Origin: Amycolatopsis jejuensis | GTDB taxonomy: Bacteria > Actinomycetota > Actinomycetes > Mycobacteriales > Pseudonocardiaceae | NCBI RefSeq assembly: GCF_000717335.1 | Contig: NZ_JNYZ01000011.1 | Span: 62,001 to 126,000 of the forward strand | Reading direction: 5' to 3' | DNA: 64,000 nucleotides | Shown: positions 8,267 through 15,900 of the stretch, piece after piece | How positions within the stretch are numbered: the stretch's first letter is position 1 | How the letters are laid out: every line of letters begins with the position of its first letter | Program-made: the position numbers and the translations under genes | Notes under the pieces: model-generated | Told to the model about the DNA's origin: nothing | Seen by the model: the letters and a program-made list of their open reading frames with translations, nothing else | Database searches by the model: none

Positions 8267-9397
8267 TCAGTTCAGTGCCGAATAGACGGCGTTCAACACC
8301 GCGGCCTGGCGTCGGTCGAAGACTTCCGATCCGTAGCGTGTGGCCATCCAGCACAGGGCGAAACCGGCGTCGGGATCAGCCATGGCAAGCGAACCTCCTG
8401 CGCCACCGTGCCCGAATGCGCGCGGGCTCCGGCCGAGCGGATAGGTGGTGCTGGGCTTCTGGAAAGCCAACGCGAACGCGGTCTCCTGCGACAGCACGAC
8501 ATCGGTACCGTGCACGATCTCGGTCGTGGCCCGTTCGACAGCTTCGCGGGACCAGAGTGGTGACGGCTCGCCGCTCAACGCGGTGTTCAACGCGCCATAC
8601 AGGTGTGCGAAATCCCTTGCACTGGCGAACATGTTGGCCGCAGGCATGAAGGCCTCGCAGATGGCCTCGCCGTTGACCGCCGGCATCGGGTCGGGCAGTG
8701 ACTCCGGGATGTTGCGCGCGATTCGCGCGAACAAGCTGTCCGGGTCGGCCTCGATCACCGCCATCAGCGGTTCCGCGATGGCCCCGCCGGGCGCACCGAG
8801 CACGCGCGCAGCCCGATGTCGTTGCCCCACCGGCAATCCGACGTACATTTCGGTCCCGAGCGCGCCGGTGATGTCCTGCAACAGGCCCGCGAAACCGGTG
8901 CCGGACGCTCGCTCGAAGAGGAAGTCGGCGTAGTTCCCGAACGTCTGCGGGCTGTACCCGATCTTGGTCCCCGGTTCCCATGCCGGAGCTTGCGCGATCA
9001 GCGCCGCGGCGAGTTTCTCGCGGTCCGCAGTGAGGCCGAGGGGCATCGTGTCGTCCAGGTAGAGCAGGCCGGTCTGATGCGAAAGCAGTTGGGACACCGT
9101 GATTTCCCGCTTGTCCGGGGTCCCGAACTCGGGCCAGTACGACGCCACCCGCGCGTCCGGATCGAGCTGCCCGCGGGAGATCAGGAGCGCCGCGACCGCC
9201 CCGACCACGCCTTTGCCCATGCTCTGGGCGATCTGCAGCGTGTCGGCGGTGTACGGCGTCTCAGCGCCCGCCAGCCCCCACGTCTCGTTGAGGACTTCGA
9301 CCCCGCCGACCACAACGCACAGCGCCGCACCCCCTTCCGGGTCGCCCGCCAGCTGGGCGGCGGCGATCTCACGGACCTTCTCGGCATCGAATGTCAT
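8267..9397 (-). CDS. serine hydrolase, class C beta-lactamase/esterase family
   Basis: This 376-aa protein carries the penicillin-binding fold motifs: S-M-G-K (SxxK nucleophile) in I-A-Q-S-M-G-K-G near residue 68, Y-S-P as the YxN-like motif near 148, and H-G-G in F-G-H-G-G-A-G-G near 346. No signal peptide is seen, so it is probably a cytoplasmic esterase or amidase rather than a lactamase. The start ATG has GGGAG five bases upstream. It leads a leftward group with the M24 peptidase and MFS transporter. The substrate is not predictable. Confidence 0.88.
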   Translation of the reverse strand: MTFDAEKVREIAAAQLAGDPEGGAALCVVVGGVEVLNETWGLAGAETPYTADTLQIAQSMGKGVVGAVAALLISRGQLDPDARVASYWPEFGTPDKREITVSQLLSHQTGLLYLDDTMPLGLTADREKLAAALIAQAPAWEPGTKIGYSPQTFGNYADFLFERASGTGFAGLLQDITGALGTEMYVGLPVGQRHRAARVLGAPGGAIAEPLMAVIEADPDSLFARIARNIPESLPDPMPAVNGEAICEAFMPAANMFASARDFAHLYGALNTALSGEPSPLWSREAVERATTEIVHGTDVVLSQETAFALAFQKPSTTYPLGRSPRAFGHGGAGGSLAMADPDAGFALCWMATRYGSEVFDRRQAAVLNAVYSALN

Positions 9398-9508
9398 GCG
9401 GACTCCCGGCGTAGCGGCAACGGTCGTCCGATATTAACAGTGTAAATTTGAAGCGCAAGAGGGAACGACCGTCGATTCTTCAGTGCGGCAAAGGCTTCCA
9501 GCAGCCGG

Positions 9509-10174
9509 TCACCCGGCAGCGGACGGCATCAGCTCATGGAGGACGAGGTCCAGCTGCTTGTCGAAAGTCCGGGGATCTTCGGGCTGGGCCGCACTGCGCA
9601 GGTAGCCGTGGAGCACCGCGTACCGGTCGGCGTTCAAGTGGCGTTCGAGCCGGTCGTCAAGAGACACAGCACGAGGGCGCGCGTAGTTCGCGACACCGAT
9701 CGCGTCACCGATGCACAGGGTCACGACGGCGCGATAGATCAGGATCACGCGGTCCGGCGCCGCGCCCGCCTCGAGCAGGTCCGAGACGATCAGCTGGGCA
9801 CAGTCCATCTGCGCGGAAGGCACCTGCTCGGGGATGTAGCCGACGATCGCGGACAGGAGCCCCGGATGCTCGATCCCGGCCTTGCGCAGCCGCCGCGCAA
9901 CCACCCGGACCCGCTCGAGCGGCTCCCCGGCCCGCGGAAGCCGCCGCAGCACCTTCCGGAACACGAACGCATCGGCGACGGCGTCGAGCAGCTCGTCCCG
10001 GTCACGGACGTGGTTGTAGATCGCGGGCGCGCTGACCCCAAGCTCGGCCGCAACGGCCCGCAGGGACAACTTGGCGACCCCGGACCGCTCGGCAACGACC
10101 TCCGCAGCCGCGACAATGGCCTCCCGGGTAAGCCCGGCAGACTCCCCTCTGGTCCGGCGCGCCGGTTCTGCCAC
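9509..10174 (-). CDS. TetR/AcrR family transcriptional regulator
   Basis: This 221-aa protein has an N-terminal TetR helix-turn-helix (residues about 15-60: A-I-V-A-A-A-E-V-V, V-A-K-L-S-L-R-A-V-A-A-E-L-G-V-S, A-P-A-I-Y-N-H-V) and a helical ligand domain of the TetR_C type. The GTG at 10174 has GAGGGGG about five bases upstream, whereas the longer frame from 10210 has no ribosome site. It is upstream of, and co-oriented with, the serine hydrolase/M24/MFS group (111 bp away), so it may control that group. The ligand is unknown. Confidence 0.88.
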   Translation of the reverse strand: MAEPARRTRGESAGLTREAIVAAAEVVAERSGVAKLSLRAVAAELGVSAPAIYNHVRDRDELLDAVADAFVFRKVLRRLPRAGEPLERVRVVARRLRKAGIEHPGLLSAIVGYIPEQVPSAQMDCAQLIVSDLLEAGAAPDRVILIYRAVVTLCIGDAIGVANYARPRAVSLDDRLERHLNADRYAVLHGYLRSAAQPEDPRTFDKQLDLVLHELMPSAAG

Positions 10175-10489
10175 AGTGCCCCCTCGGTGCCATGTCGGTG
10201 TCCACTGCACACCTTACGGACCGGCCCGGTGGCCCGATCCCAGGCGCTTTTCGGGGCACCGATCAGCAACTTCGACAGGAGGCGTTGTACCGGGCGGCCG
10301 AGCAACTCGGAGAGCGTCTCTGCCTGCCCGGTCCAGGAGCGCCCGGTCTTGTCGAGCCGATGCGGCTCCATCCTCGATGGCTGCTGGGATTGCCGCTCCT
10401 CTCCTGGCCACCTTTGTCGAATGGCCACCTTCCGGTTACTCCGAGTTACTGCTGGTGCCTGTCTCCTTCCTACTGAGGCAAACGGGCCG
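10175..10489. other. gene-free stretch upstream of the TetR gene
   Basis: No convincing gene is present. A plus-strand frame around 10250-10400 has coding-like composition (Q-Q-L-R-Q-E-A-L-Y-R-A-A-E-Q-L-G-E-R) but lacks a supported start and loses coherence, so it may be a decayed fragment. The TetR promoter must lie at its left end. Confidence 0.4.
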
Positions 10490-10871
10490 GGGAACGAGAC
10501 GGGTCACGAAAGCGACGGTCTCCAACCACCCCATTCGCAGCCGGGGCGAGGTCGGTGCGCATTCTCACCGATTGTCCTCGCCGCTGCTGCGGTCGTCGTC
10601 ATGGTCGGCCTCGCGGTCACACTCACCGTCGTCCTCACCAGCAGCGATGACGCTGTCGATGCCATCCCGACGAAGCTGGTGTGCGTAGTCACCGATTCCG
10701 ATGGCACATTTCATCGGCCAGCGCGACGCCGAGACGACCAGCACACCGTGCGGATTCGACCTTCCTGCGATCAAGCGCGAGGGCGACTCCGCGCCTGGAG
10801 AGCTCGGTGCGACCATCACGCTCAAGCGGGTGCAGATCGGCCAGCCGCCGAGCCAGCTCACCAAACCCTGA
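10490..10871 (+). pseudogene. frameshifted remnant of a small membrane-anchored protein
   Basis: Reading frame 2 around 10560-10680 encodes one hydrophobic segment (S-P-I-V-L-A-A-A-A-V-V-V-M-V-G-L-A-V-T-L) followed by a polar S-S-D-D stretch, typical of a signal-anchor. Coding character then moves to frame 3 from 10701 (M-A-H-F-I-G-Q-R-D-A, later G-A-T-I-T-L-K-R-V-Q-I-G) and ends at a TGA at 10869-10871. A single one-base indel near 10695 would join the two halves. The reading as one broken gene is inferred; no family is recognised. Confidence 0.35.
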
Positions 10872-11112
10872 ACACGGCTTTCATACGGGTCCGACCGACG
10901 CCGAGGACGAGTTCGTCGGCAACCGGCGGCACCGCCGGGAATTCGTGCTGACGATGGGTTCCCGGATCGGCGAACTGCTGTCCGCAACGGGGGGAAACGT
11001 CATCGTCTAGGACGGCAAGGTGCGGGTCCTGATCCGCAAGCGCCTCGTTCGGCCGGACGGCCAAGGCCAGCGCGAGTTCGATTACCGGAGATTCGGCGAC
11101 GAGAAATCTTGA
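10872..11112 (+). pseudogene. remnant coding sequence with an internal TAG stop
   Basis: Frame 1 reads D-A-E-D-E-F-V-G-N-R-R-H-R-R-E-F, then M-G-S-R-I-G-E-L-L-S-A-T-G-G-N-V-I-V, a TAG at 11008-11010, and continues without loss of coding character as D-G-K-V-R-V-L-I-R-K-R-L-V-R-P-D-G to a TGA at 11110-11112. The same frame either side of the stop suggests a nonsense mutation in a formerly intact gene. The product is not recognised. Together with the preceding remnant it marks decayed, probably mobile, DNA beside the tRNA gene. Confidence 0.35.
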
Positions 11113-11410
11113 CCTTCTCGTTCCGGGATGGTCAGCGCCCACCTGACGACGCTTGAAGATCACAGACGACGCCAGCCCACTCTTCCCTTCGCCTGGAGTC
11201 GGATGGCAGGACCCACCAACGATGGGCCACCGGCTGCGCGGGGCGTTCGACCTGTGCGGCTTCGATGTTCTGAAGGCGGCTTGTCCGGTACGCCCCGAAT
11301 GAGGTCACCACAGCCGCGCTCGACGTGATCATGGTCGGCCCCGGCGAAGATCACGGCGAGCCGGTTACGGGCCCAGCGATCTGGAGAGTTTCTGGAGAGT
11401 CCGGCCTGCG
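11113..11410. other. gene-free, probably decayed stretch between pseudogenes and tRNA-Asn
   Basis: No intact gene is visible. Short fragments with coding composition change frame several times (H-R-L-R-G-A-F-D-L-C-G-F-D-V-L, then A-L-D-V-I-M-V-G-P-G-E-D-H). A direct repeat CTGGAGAGT-TT-CTGGAGAGT lies at about 11382-11401, just before the tRNA terminator. Consistent with a worn-out integrated element. Confidence 0.35.
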
Positions 11411-11446
11411 CGCAAAGAAAAAGCCCAGGCCGCCTGGCCTGGGCTT
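11411..11446 (-). terminator. Rho-independent terminator of tRNA-Asn
   Basis: A perfect 10-bp stem (AAGCCCAGGC at 11421-11430 with its complement at 11437-11446, 6-nt loop) is followed on the minus strand by TTTTTCTTT. It begins 4 nt after the tRNA 3' end, so it terminates the tRNA transcript. Confidence 0.9.
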
Positions 11447-11449
11447 GCG

Positions 11450-11522
11450 CTCCCCCGCTTGGACTCGAACCAAGAACCCTCCGGTTAACAGCCGAATGCT
11501 CTGCCAGTTGAGCTACAGGGGA
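11450..11522 (-). tRNA. tRNA-Asn (anticodon GTT)
   Basis: The 73-nt minus-strand sequence folds as a cloverleaf: acceptor TCCCCTG/CGGGGGA, a D arm with AGCTCAACTGGCAGAGC, anticodon stem TTCGG/CCGGA with loop CTGTTAA giving anticodon GTT, and T arm CTTGG-TTCGAGT-CCAAG. The 3' CCA is not encoded. A strong terminator follows immediately. tRNA genes are common integration sites, which fits the decayed DNA on its 3' side. Confidence 0.97.
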
Positions 11523-11686
11523 TTGTCGCTCCGCCGCCTGGATCTCTCCGGGCTGACAGGAAAGACTTTAACGCATGCCCGGCAGCTCGCGCGCAGGGGG
11601 GTCCGGTGCGGAGAGGGCCCGCGCACACTGGACTGTGCTGGATAATGGACAGTCGGAAGTCCTGCTGACGAGAGGGGTGGCCGCCG

Positions 11687-11866
11687 ATGAAGAAGTTCCT
11701 GCTGGGCGTGGGCCTGGGATACGTGCTGGGTACCAAGGCCGGCCGGGGACGGTACGAGCAGATCGTGCGCACCTACCGCAAACTGGCCGACCATCCGATG
11801 GTCCAGGGCGCCGCCGGAGTGGCGCGGGCGAAACTGGGCGAGAAGTTCAGCCGGGGAAACGGCTGA
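11687..11866 (+). CDS. 59-aa conserved small actinobacterial protein (unknown function)
   Basis: The frame encodes 59 residues beginning M-K-K-F-L-L-G-V-G-L-G-Y-V-L-G-T-K-A-G and continuing G-R-Y-E-Q-I-V-R-T-Y-R-K-L-A-D-H-P. It has a Gly-rich hydrophobic N-terminal segment of the glycine-zipper/YtxH-like type followed by a basic amphipathic helix. GAGAGGGG lies 9 bases before the ATG. The G-L-G-Y-V-L-G-T-K-A-G-R-x-R-Y pattern is familiar from short conserved actinobacterial proteins, so it is probably real. It may sit at the membrane; function unknown. Its 3' end is copied in the tandem repeat that follows. Confidence 0.75.
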   Translation: MKKFLLGVGLGYVLGTKAGRGRYEQIVRTYRKLADHPMVQGAAGVARAKLGEKFSRGNG

Positions 11867-11876
11867 CCGCACGACC

Positions 11877-12030
11877 GATCGGCCGGGCCAACGGCTGACC
11901 GGAGATCGCGCACCGATCGGCCGGGCCAACGGCTGACCGGAGATCGCGCACCGATCGGCCGGGCCAACGGCTGACCCGGGACCGCGCACCGTTCAGCCGG
12001 GCGGAACGGGCTGATCCCCGGGTCGCGGCG
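11877..12030. repeat. 38-bp tandem repeat, three clear copies plus a degenerate fourth
   Basis: The 38-bp unit starts GATCGGCCGGGCCAACGGCT and recurs at 11877-11914, 11915-11952 and 11953-11990; a diverged copy reaches about 12030. Units 1 and 2 are identical and unit 3 has a few changes. The AACGGCTGACCG segment equals the last codons and stop of the 59-aa gene, so the array may have grown from that gene's 3' end. It lies between convergent genes. Confidence 0.9.
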
Positions 12031-12038
12031 CGCGAAGG

Positions 12039-12617
12039 TCAGCCGGGCTTTTCCCAGGTCAGCGAGTACCGGCGGAGTACATGCCGCCGGTACCGCACGC
12101 CGGGCAGGAGCCGCGCAGCCGTCGACCGGACTTCGGCGTCGCTCATCTGCGGTGGCATCGCCGGCATGCCCTCCGGACCGCTGGCGCGGCGCACCACCTT
12201 GACCGTCCGCACGATCGGCGCCGCGGCGATCGTCACCGCCCAGTCCGCCACGCTTGCTTCCCGTGCGAGGCCGACCACCACCAGTCTGCCGCCGGGACGC
12301 AGCAGGTCGCGCATGCGCGACAGGGCGGCTTCGTAGTCCAGGTGATGGACGGTTGCCACCGAGCACACGAAGTCGTACCCCTCGACGGGCAGGTCAGCGG
12401 TCAGGAAATCGGCCTCGATGAACGTGCCGCCGAGTTCGCGGGCGCGGGCGATCATCTCGGGCGATTTGTCGATGCCGGTCACGTGCCGCGCCGGACCGGT
12501 CAGCTTGCGGACGAGCAGGCCGTCTCCGCAGCCGACGTCCAAGGCCGCGGCGCACTGCGCGGGTACGGCGCGCAGGATGTCCCGGTGCCGCGCGACGTTC
12601 GTGTTCCAGTACGGCAT
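12039..12617 (-). CDS. class I SAM-dependent methyltransferase
   Basis: This 192-aa protein has motif I (A-A-L-D-V-G-C-G-D-G-L-L near residues 24-35), an acidic end of beta 2 (V-T-G-I-D-K-S-P-E-M), motif II (E-A-D-F) and the post-loop V-H-H-L-D-Y. These are hallmarks of Rossmann-fold SAM methyltransferases of the UbiE/small-molecule type. Its ATG directly follows the TGA of the next methyltransferase gene with no spacer, so the two are translationally coupled. The methyl acceptor is unknown. Confidence 0.88.
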   Translation of the reverse strand: MPYWNTNVARHRDILRAVPAQCAAALDVGCGDGLLVRKLTGPARHVTGIDKSPEMIARARELGGTFIEADFLTADLPVEGYDFVCSVATVHHLDYEAALSRMRDLLRPGGRLVVVGLAREASVADWAVTIAAAPIVRTVKVVRRASGPEGMPAMPPQMSDAEVRSTAARLLPGVRYRRHVLRRYSLTWEKPG

Positions 12618-13385
12618 TCAGCCCGGAATCCGTGCCACGAAAAAGATCCGCCGGAATTCGAACCACGTCGTGCCGTCCGGGCGCGGCGGGTACGCCTCGT
12701 CGAGAAGCGGGGCGAGGTCGTCGCGGAATTCGTCCCACTCCGCGTCCCCGAGCGCGGCCCGGATGGGGCGCAGTGCGGTTCCGGTGATCCACTCCAGCAC
12801 CGCCCGCGGGCCGGAAAGTTGTTGTACGTACGTGGTTTCCCACGCATCCACCACGCAGCCCGCGTCGGCGAGGAGGTCCGCGTAGTCCCGTGGCGTACCC
12901 ACCGCGTCCTCGGCTCGCAGCGAAACGCCCGGCAGCCGCTCCGACCACTTCGGCGTGGCCGCCAGCTGACGGCTGATCGCGTGTGACGGAGCGGCGAAGT
13001 TACCCGGGACCTGCACCGCGAGCACCGCGTCCGGCGGCAGCTGCGTGGCCCAGCGGCGCAGCAGGTCCTCGTGTCCGGGCACCCACTGCAGGACCGCGTT
13101 CGACACCACCACGTCGGTGTCCGGCTTCGGCGTCCACGACCGCACGTCGCCGACCTCGGCGGCCACCCCGCGTTCCCGAGCCGCGGCGACCATCTCCGGC
13201 GAGCTGTCCACCGCCTCCAGCAGTGCGCCGGGCCAGCGGCGGGCCAGGTCGAGCGTGAGCGTGCCCGGACCGCAGCCCAGGTCCGTCACCCGTCGGGGGG
13301 CTTCCGCCGAAATCCGCCCGATCAGGTCAAAAAACGGCCGTCCGCGCAGGTCGGAGTAGTCGAGGTACTTCGCCGGATCCCACAT
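12618..13385 (-). CDS. tam: trans-aconitate 2-methyltransferase
   Basis: This 255-aa protein matches Tam closely: the start M-W-D-P-A-K-Y-L-D-Y-S-D-L-R-G-R-P-F-F, motif I V-T-D-L-G-C-G-P-G-T-L-T-L-D-L-A, and later N-A-V-L-Q-W-V-P-G-H. Tam methylates trans-aconitate, a toxic by-product of the citrate cycle that inhibits aconitase, using SAM. An upstream extension of the frame to 13547 lacks family similarity, so the ATG at 13385 is chosen. It is followed immediately by a second methyltransferase gene. The protein should be cytoplasmic and monomeric. Confidence 0.88.
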   Translation of the reverse strand: MWDPAKYLDYSDLRGRPFFDLIGRISAEAPRRVTDLGCGPGTLTLDLARRWPGALLEAVDSSPEMVAAARERGVAAEVGDVRSWTPKPDTDVVVSNAVLQWVPGHEDLLRRWATQLPPDAVLAVQVPGNFAAPSHAISRQLAATPKWSERLPGVSLRAEDAVGTPRDYADLLADAGCVVDAWETTYVQQLSGPRAVLEWITGTALRPIRAALGDAEWDEFRDDLAPLLDEAYPPRPDGTTWFEFRRIFFVARIPG

Positions 13386-13411
13386 CGCTGCCTCCCAGTA
13401 CGAGCGTACTG

Positions 13412-13933
13412 CTATTCCGCCCGGGGAGCCAGCTTCTCCGCGACCTCCGCCGCGACCGCCTCGACCAGCGCCGGGTCGGTCCCCGGATCGGGCCGTACCT
13501 GCAGTTCGACGCCGTCGCGGCCGGGTACCTTGCGCTGCACGAACCACGCGCCGCCGTCGGGGAACTCGTGCCGGTGCCGCGACCGCACCGAACTGTCGAC
13601 CCGCAGGCGGACCTGCTGCGGCAGCTTTCCCGGCTGTGGCAGCCGGAACCGCACCGGCTCGCGGTCGGCGAGGATCGCGACCGGCCCGGCCCGCCCGGTC
13701 TCCTCCGATTCGGTGAGCGTGAACACCCCGTCACCCCAGGTCGCCTTGCCCACCAGATGCCAGCCGACCCGGCGCGCGCCGTCGCCGGACGGGATCCACA
13801 GGCCCAGCGTGGTCACCACGAGGTGGCCGCCGGACTCCACCGCTGCCGTGGCGATCAGTTCCTCGCCCCGCACCAGTTCGCCGGGGAACCCGTCCGGGAG
13901 TCCCCGGCCCAGCAGCCGGTTCAGCAGGCCCAC
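13412..13933 (-). CDS. conserved actinobacterial protein of unknown function downstream of dnaG
   Basis: This 173-aa protein starts M-G-L-L-N-R-L-L-G-R-G-L-P-D-G-F-P and shows alternating strands (H-L-V-V-T-T-L-G-L-W-I-P, V-G-W-H-L-V-G-K-A-T-W) with no signal peptide or membrane segment. It looks like a small beta-rich cytoplasmic protein. It starts 1 bp after the dnaG stop, so it is co-transcribed with primase. A similar protein is common next to dnaG in actinomycetes; a role in replication is possible only by association. Confidence 0.75.
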   Translation of the reverse strand: MGLLNRLLGRGLPDGFPGELVRGEELIATAAVESGGHLVVTTLGLWIPSGDGARRVGWHLVGKATWGDGVFTLTESEETGRAGPVAILADREPVRFRLPQPGKLPQQVRLRVDSSVRSRHRHEFPDGGAWFVQRKVPGRDGVELQVRPDPGTDPALVEAVAAEVAEKLAPRAE

Positions 13934-13934
13934 G

Positions 13935-15848
13935 TCACTCCCACCCGCTCGCCGCCTGCTCGCGCAGCGACTTCCGGTACTGCTCGAGCGCGACGAGGTC
14001 GCCGAACAGCGCGCGGTAGTCGTCCGGCGCCTCCACCGGGGACAGCCGCTGCAGCTTGGACTTGATCTCGCCGATCTGCCTGCCGACCAGGTTCTCCTGC
14101 ACCCCGGCGAGCACGCCCGAGATGTAGCGCGAATCCACTTCTCCCAAGGCGCGCAACGGTTCCACGGCCAGTTCGCTGAGCACCCGGCGGACGGTCCCTT
14201 CCGCGCAGTGCTTGGCCGCGGCGTCGAGCAGCGCGGGCCCGGTGAGCCCCGACGCCGCCCCGCCCGCCTTCAGCACGGCCAGGTGCACCGCGATGTATAC
14301 CGGATGCGTGAACGCCTCTTCCGGCAGCGAGTCGTACTCCGGGCCCGCGATCGCCGGTTGTTGCAGCGCGGCCTTGAGCGCCTCCCGCTGTCCGATGAAC
14401 CGCGGGTCGTTCGGCGCCGGCCGTGGCAGATCCTGCTTCTCCGGCTCGGGCGCCGGGGCCTCCTGGCGCGCCGCCGCACGCCGCTGCTGCGGTTCGGCCG
14501 GACCTCGCCGCGCCGCCGCCCCGGCCGCGCCGCGCACCCGGTTGACCACCTGCGCGACGTCCTGCCAGCCCACCCACCAGGCGAGCTTCGAGGCGTACCC
14601 GTCACGGCTCGCCCGGTCCTTGATCGCCGCGACCATCGGCACCGTCCGCTGCAGCGCGGAAACTTGGCCGTCGACCGCGTCGAGGTCGAACTGCTTCAGC
14701 ATGCTCTTGATCACGAACTCGAAGAGCGGCGTGCGCCGGGCCACGAGGTCGCGCACCGCCGCGTCACCCTTCGCGATGCGCAGCTCGCACGGGTCCATCC
14801 CGTCCGGCGCGACCGCGATGTAGGTCTGCCCGGCAAACGTCTGGTCGCCCTCGAACGCCTTGAGCGCGGCCTTCTGACCTGCCTCGTCGCCGTCGAAGGT
14901 GAAGATCACCTCGCCGCGGAAGGCGTCGTCGTCCATCATCAGCCGGCGCAGCACCTTCATGTGGTCCTCGCCGAACGCCGTGCCGGACGACGCGACCGCG
15001 GTCGGCACCCCTGCCGCATGCATCGCCATCACGTCGGTGTAGCCCTCGACCACCACGACCTGGTGCCGCTTCGCGATCTCGCGTTTGGCCTGGTCGAGGC
15101 CGAACATGACGTGCGATTTCTTGTAGATCTGCGTTTCGGCGGTGTTGAGGTACTTCGCCGAGATCCGGTCGTCGTCGAAGAGCCGCCGCGCACCGAAGCC
15201 GACGACGTCGTTGCCGACGTCCCGGATCGGCCACACGAGCCGCCGGTGGAACCGGTCCATCGGCCCGCGCTGGCCCTCTTTCGACAAGCCGGACGCGAGC
15301 AGTTCCTTGACCTCGAAACCGCGGTTGAGCAGGTGTTTCGTGAGCTTGTCCCAGCCGCCGGGGGCGAACCCGCAGCCGAACTGCTTGGCCGCGGCGGCGT
15401 CGAAGCCACGCTCGGACAGGAAGTCCCGCGCCGCCCGTGCGTCGTCGGTGACCAGCTGCTCGACGTAGAACTCCGCCGCCGCGCGGTGCGCCTCGATCAG
15501 CCGGGACCGGGTCCCTCGGTCGCGCTGGACCGAAGCGCCGCCGCCCTCGTACGTGAGCCGGATGCCGACCCGGTCCGCGAGCCGCTCGACCGCCTCGACG
15601 AACGAGATGAGGTCGATCTTCTGGATGAATTTGATGACGTCGCCGCCCTCGCCACAGCCGAAGCAGTGGAAGGTGCCGTGGGTGGGGCGCACGTTGAACG
15701 ACGGGGTCTTCTCGTTGTGGAAGGGGCACAGGCCTTTCAGGCTGCCCCCGCCGGCGCGCCTGAGCGCGACGTACTCCCCCACGACCTCGTCGATCCGGTT
15801 GCGCTCACGCACCTCCGCGATGTCGCTCTCCCGAATCCGTCCTGCCAC
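13935..15848 (-). CDS. dnaG: DNA primase DnaG
   Basis: DnaG makes RNA primers at the replication fork. The N-terminal zinc finger (C-P-F-H-N-E-K-T-P-S-F, then F-H-C-F-G-C-G-E-G-G-D near residues 41-66), the catalytic core and the TOPRIM domain (V-V-V-V-E-G-Y-T-D-V-M-A-M, later F-T-F-D-G-D-E-A-G) are all present. An Ala/Pro/Gln-rich linker leads to the DnaB-binding C-terminal domain. About 637 aa is normal. The GTG at 15848 gives V-A-G-R-I-R-E-S-D-I-A as in relatives. A GTG three codons upstream (15857) has GGGAG at ideal spacing and is an equally possible start. It diverges from the sigma factor gene. Confidence 0.96.
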   Translation of the reverse strand: MAGRIRESDIAEVRERNRIDEVVGEYVALRRAGGGSLKGLCPFHNEKTPSFNVRPTHGTFHCFGCGEGGDVIKFIQKIDLISFVEAVERLADRVGIRLTYEGGGASVQRDRGTRSRLIEAHRAAAEFYVEQLVTDDARAARDFLSERGFDAAAAKQFGCGFAPGGWDKLTKHLLNRGFEVKELLASGLSKEGQRGPMDRFHRRLVWPIRDVGNDVVGFGARRLFDDDRISAKYLNTAETQIYKKSHVMFGLDQAKREIAKRHQVVVVEGYTDVMAMHAAGVPTAVASSGTAFGEDHMKVLRRLMMDDDAFRGEVIFTFDGDEAGQKAALKAFEGDQTFAGQTYIAVAPDGMDPCELRIAKGDAAVRDLVARRTPLFEFVIKSMLKQFDLDAVDGQVSALQRTVPMVAAIKDRASRDGYASKLAWWVGWQDVAQVVNRVRGAAGAAARRGPAEPQQRRAAARQEAPAPEPEKQDLPRPAPNDPRFIGQREALKAALQQPAIAGPEYDSLPEEAFTHPVYIAVHLAVLKAGGAASGLTGPALLDAAAKHCAEGTVRRVLSELAVEPLRALGEVDSRYISGVLAGVQENLVGRQIGEIKSKLQRLSPVEAPDDYRALFGDLVALEQYRKSLREQAASGWE

Positions 15849-15900
15849 GGGAACCACAATAGTTCTCCCTCCCGTCCGGCCGTGCGGCACACTCGGGGAC

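Noticed and set aside
8267..9397. Antibiotic-resistance class C beta-lactamase
   Set aside because: The SxxK and HGG motifs are present, but there is no signal peptide and similarity is to cytoplasmic esterase-like members, so resistance is not supported.
11382..11522. Phage attachment site pair at tRNA-Asn
   Set aside because: No second copy of the tRNA 3' segment was found in the window and no integrase gene remains, so an att pair cannot be claimed.
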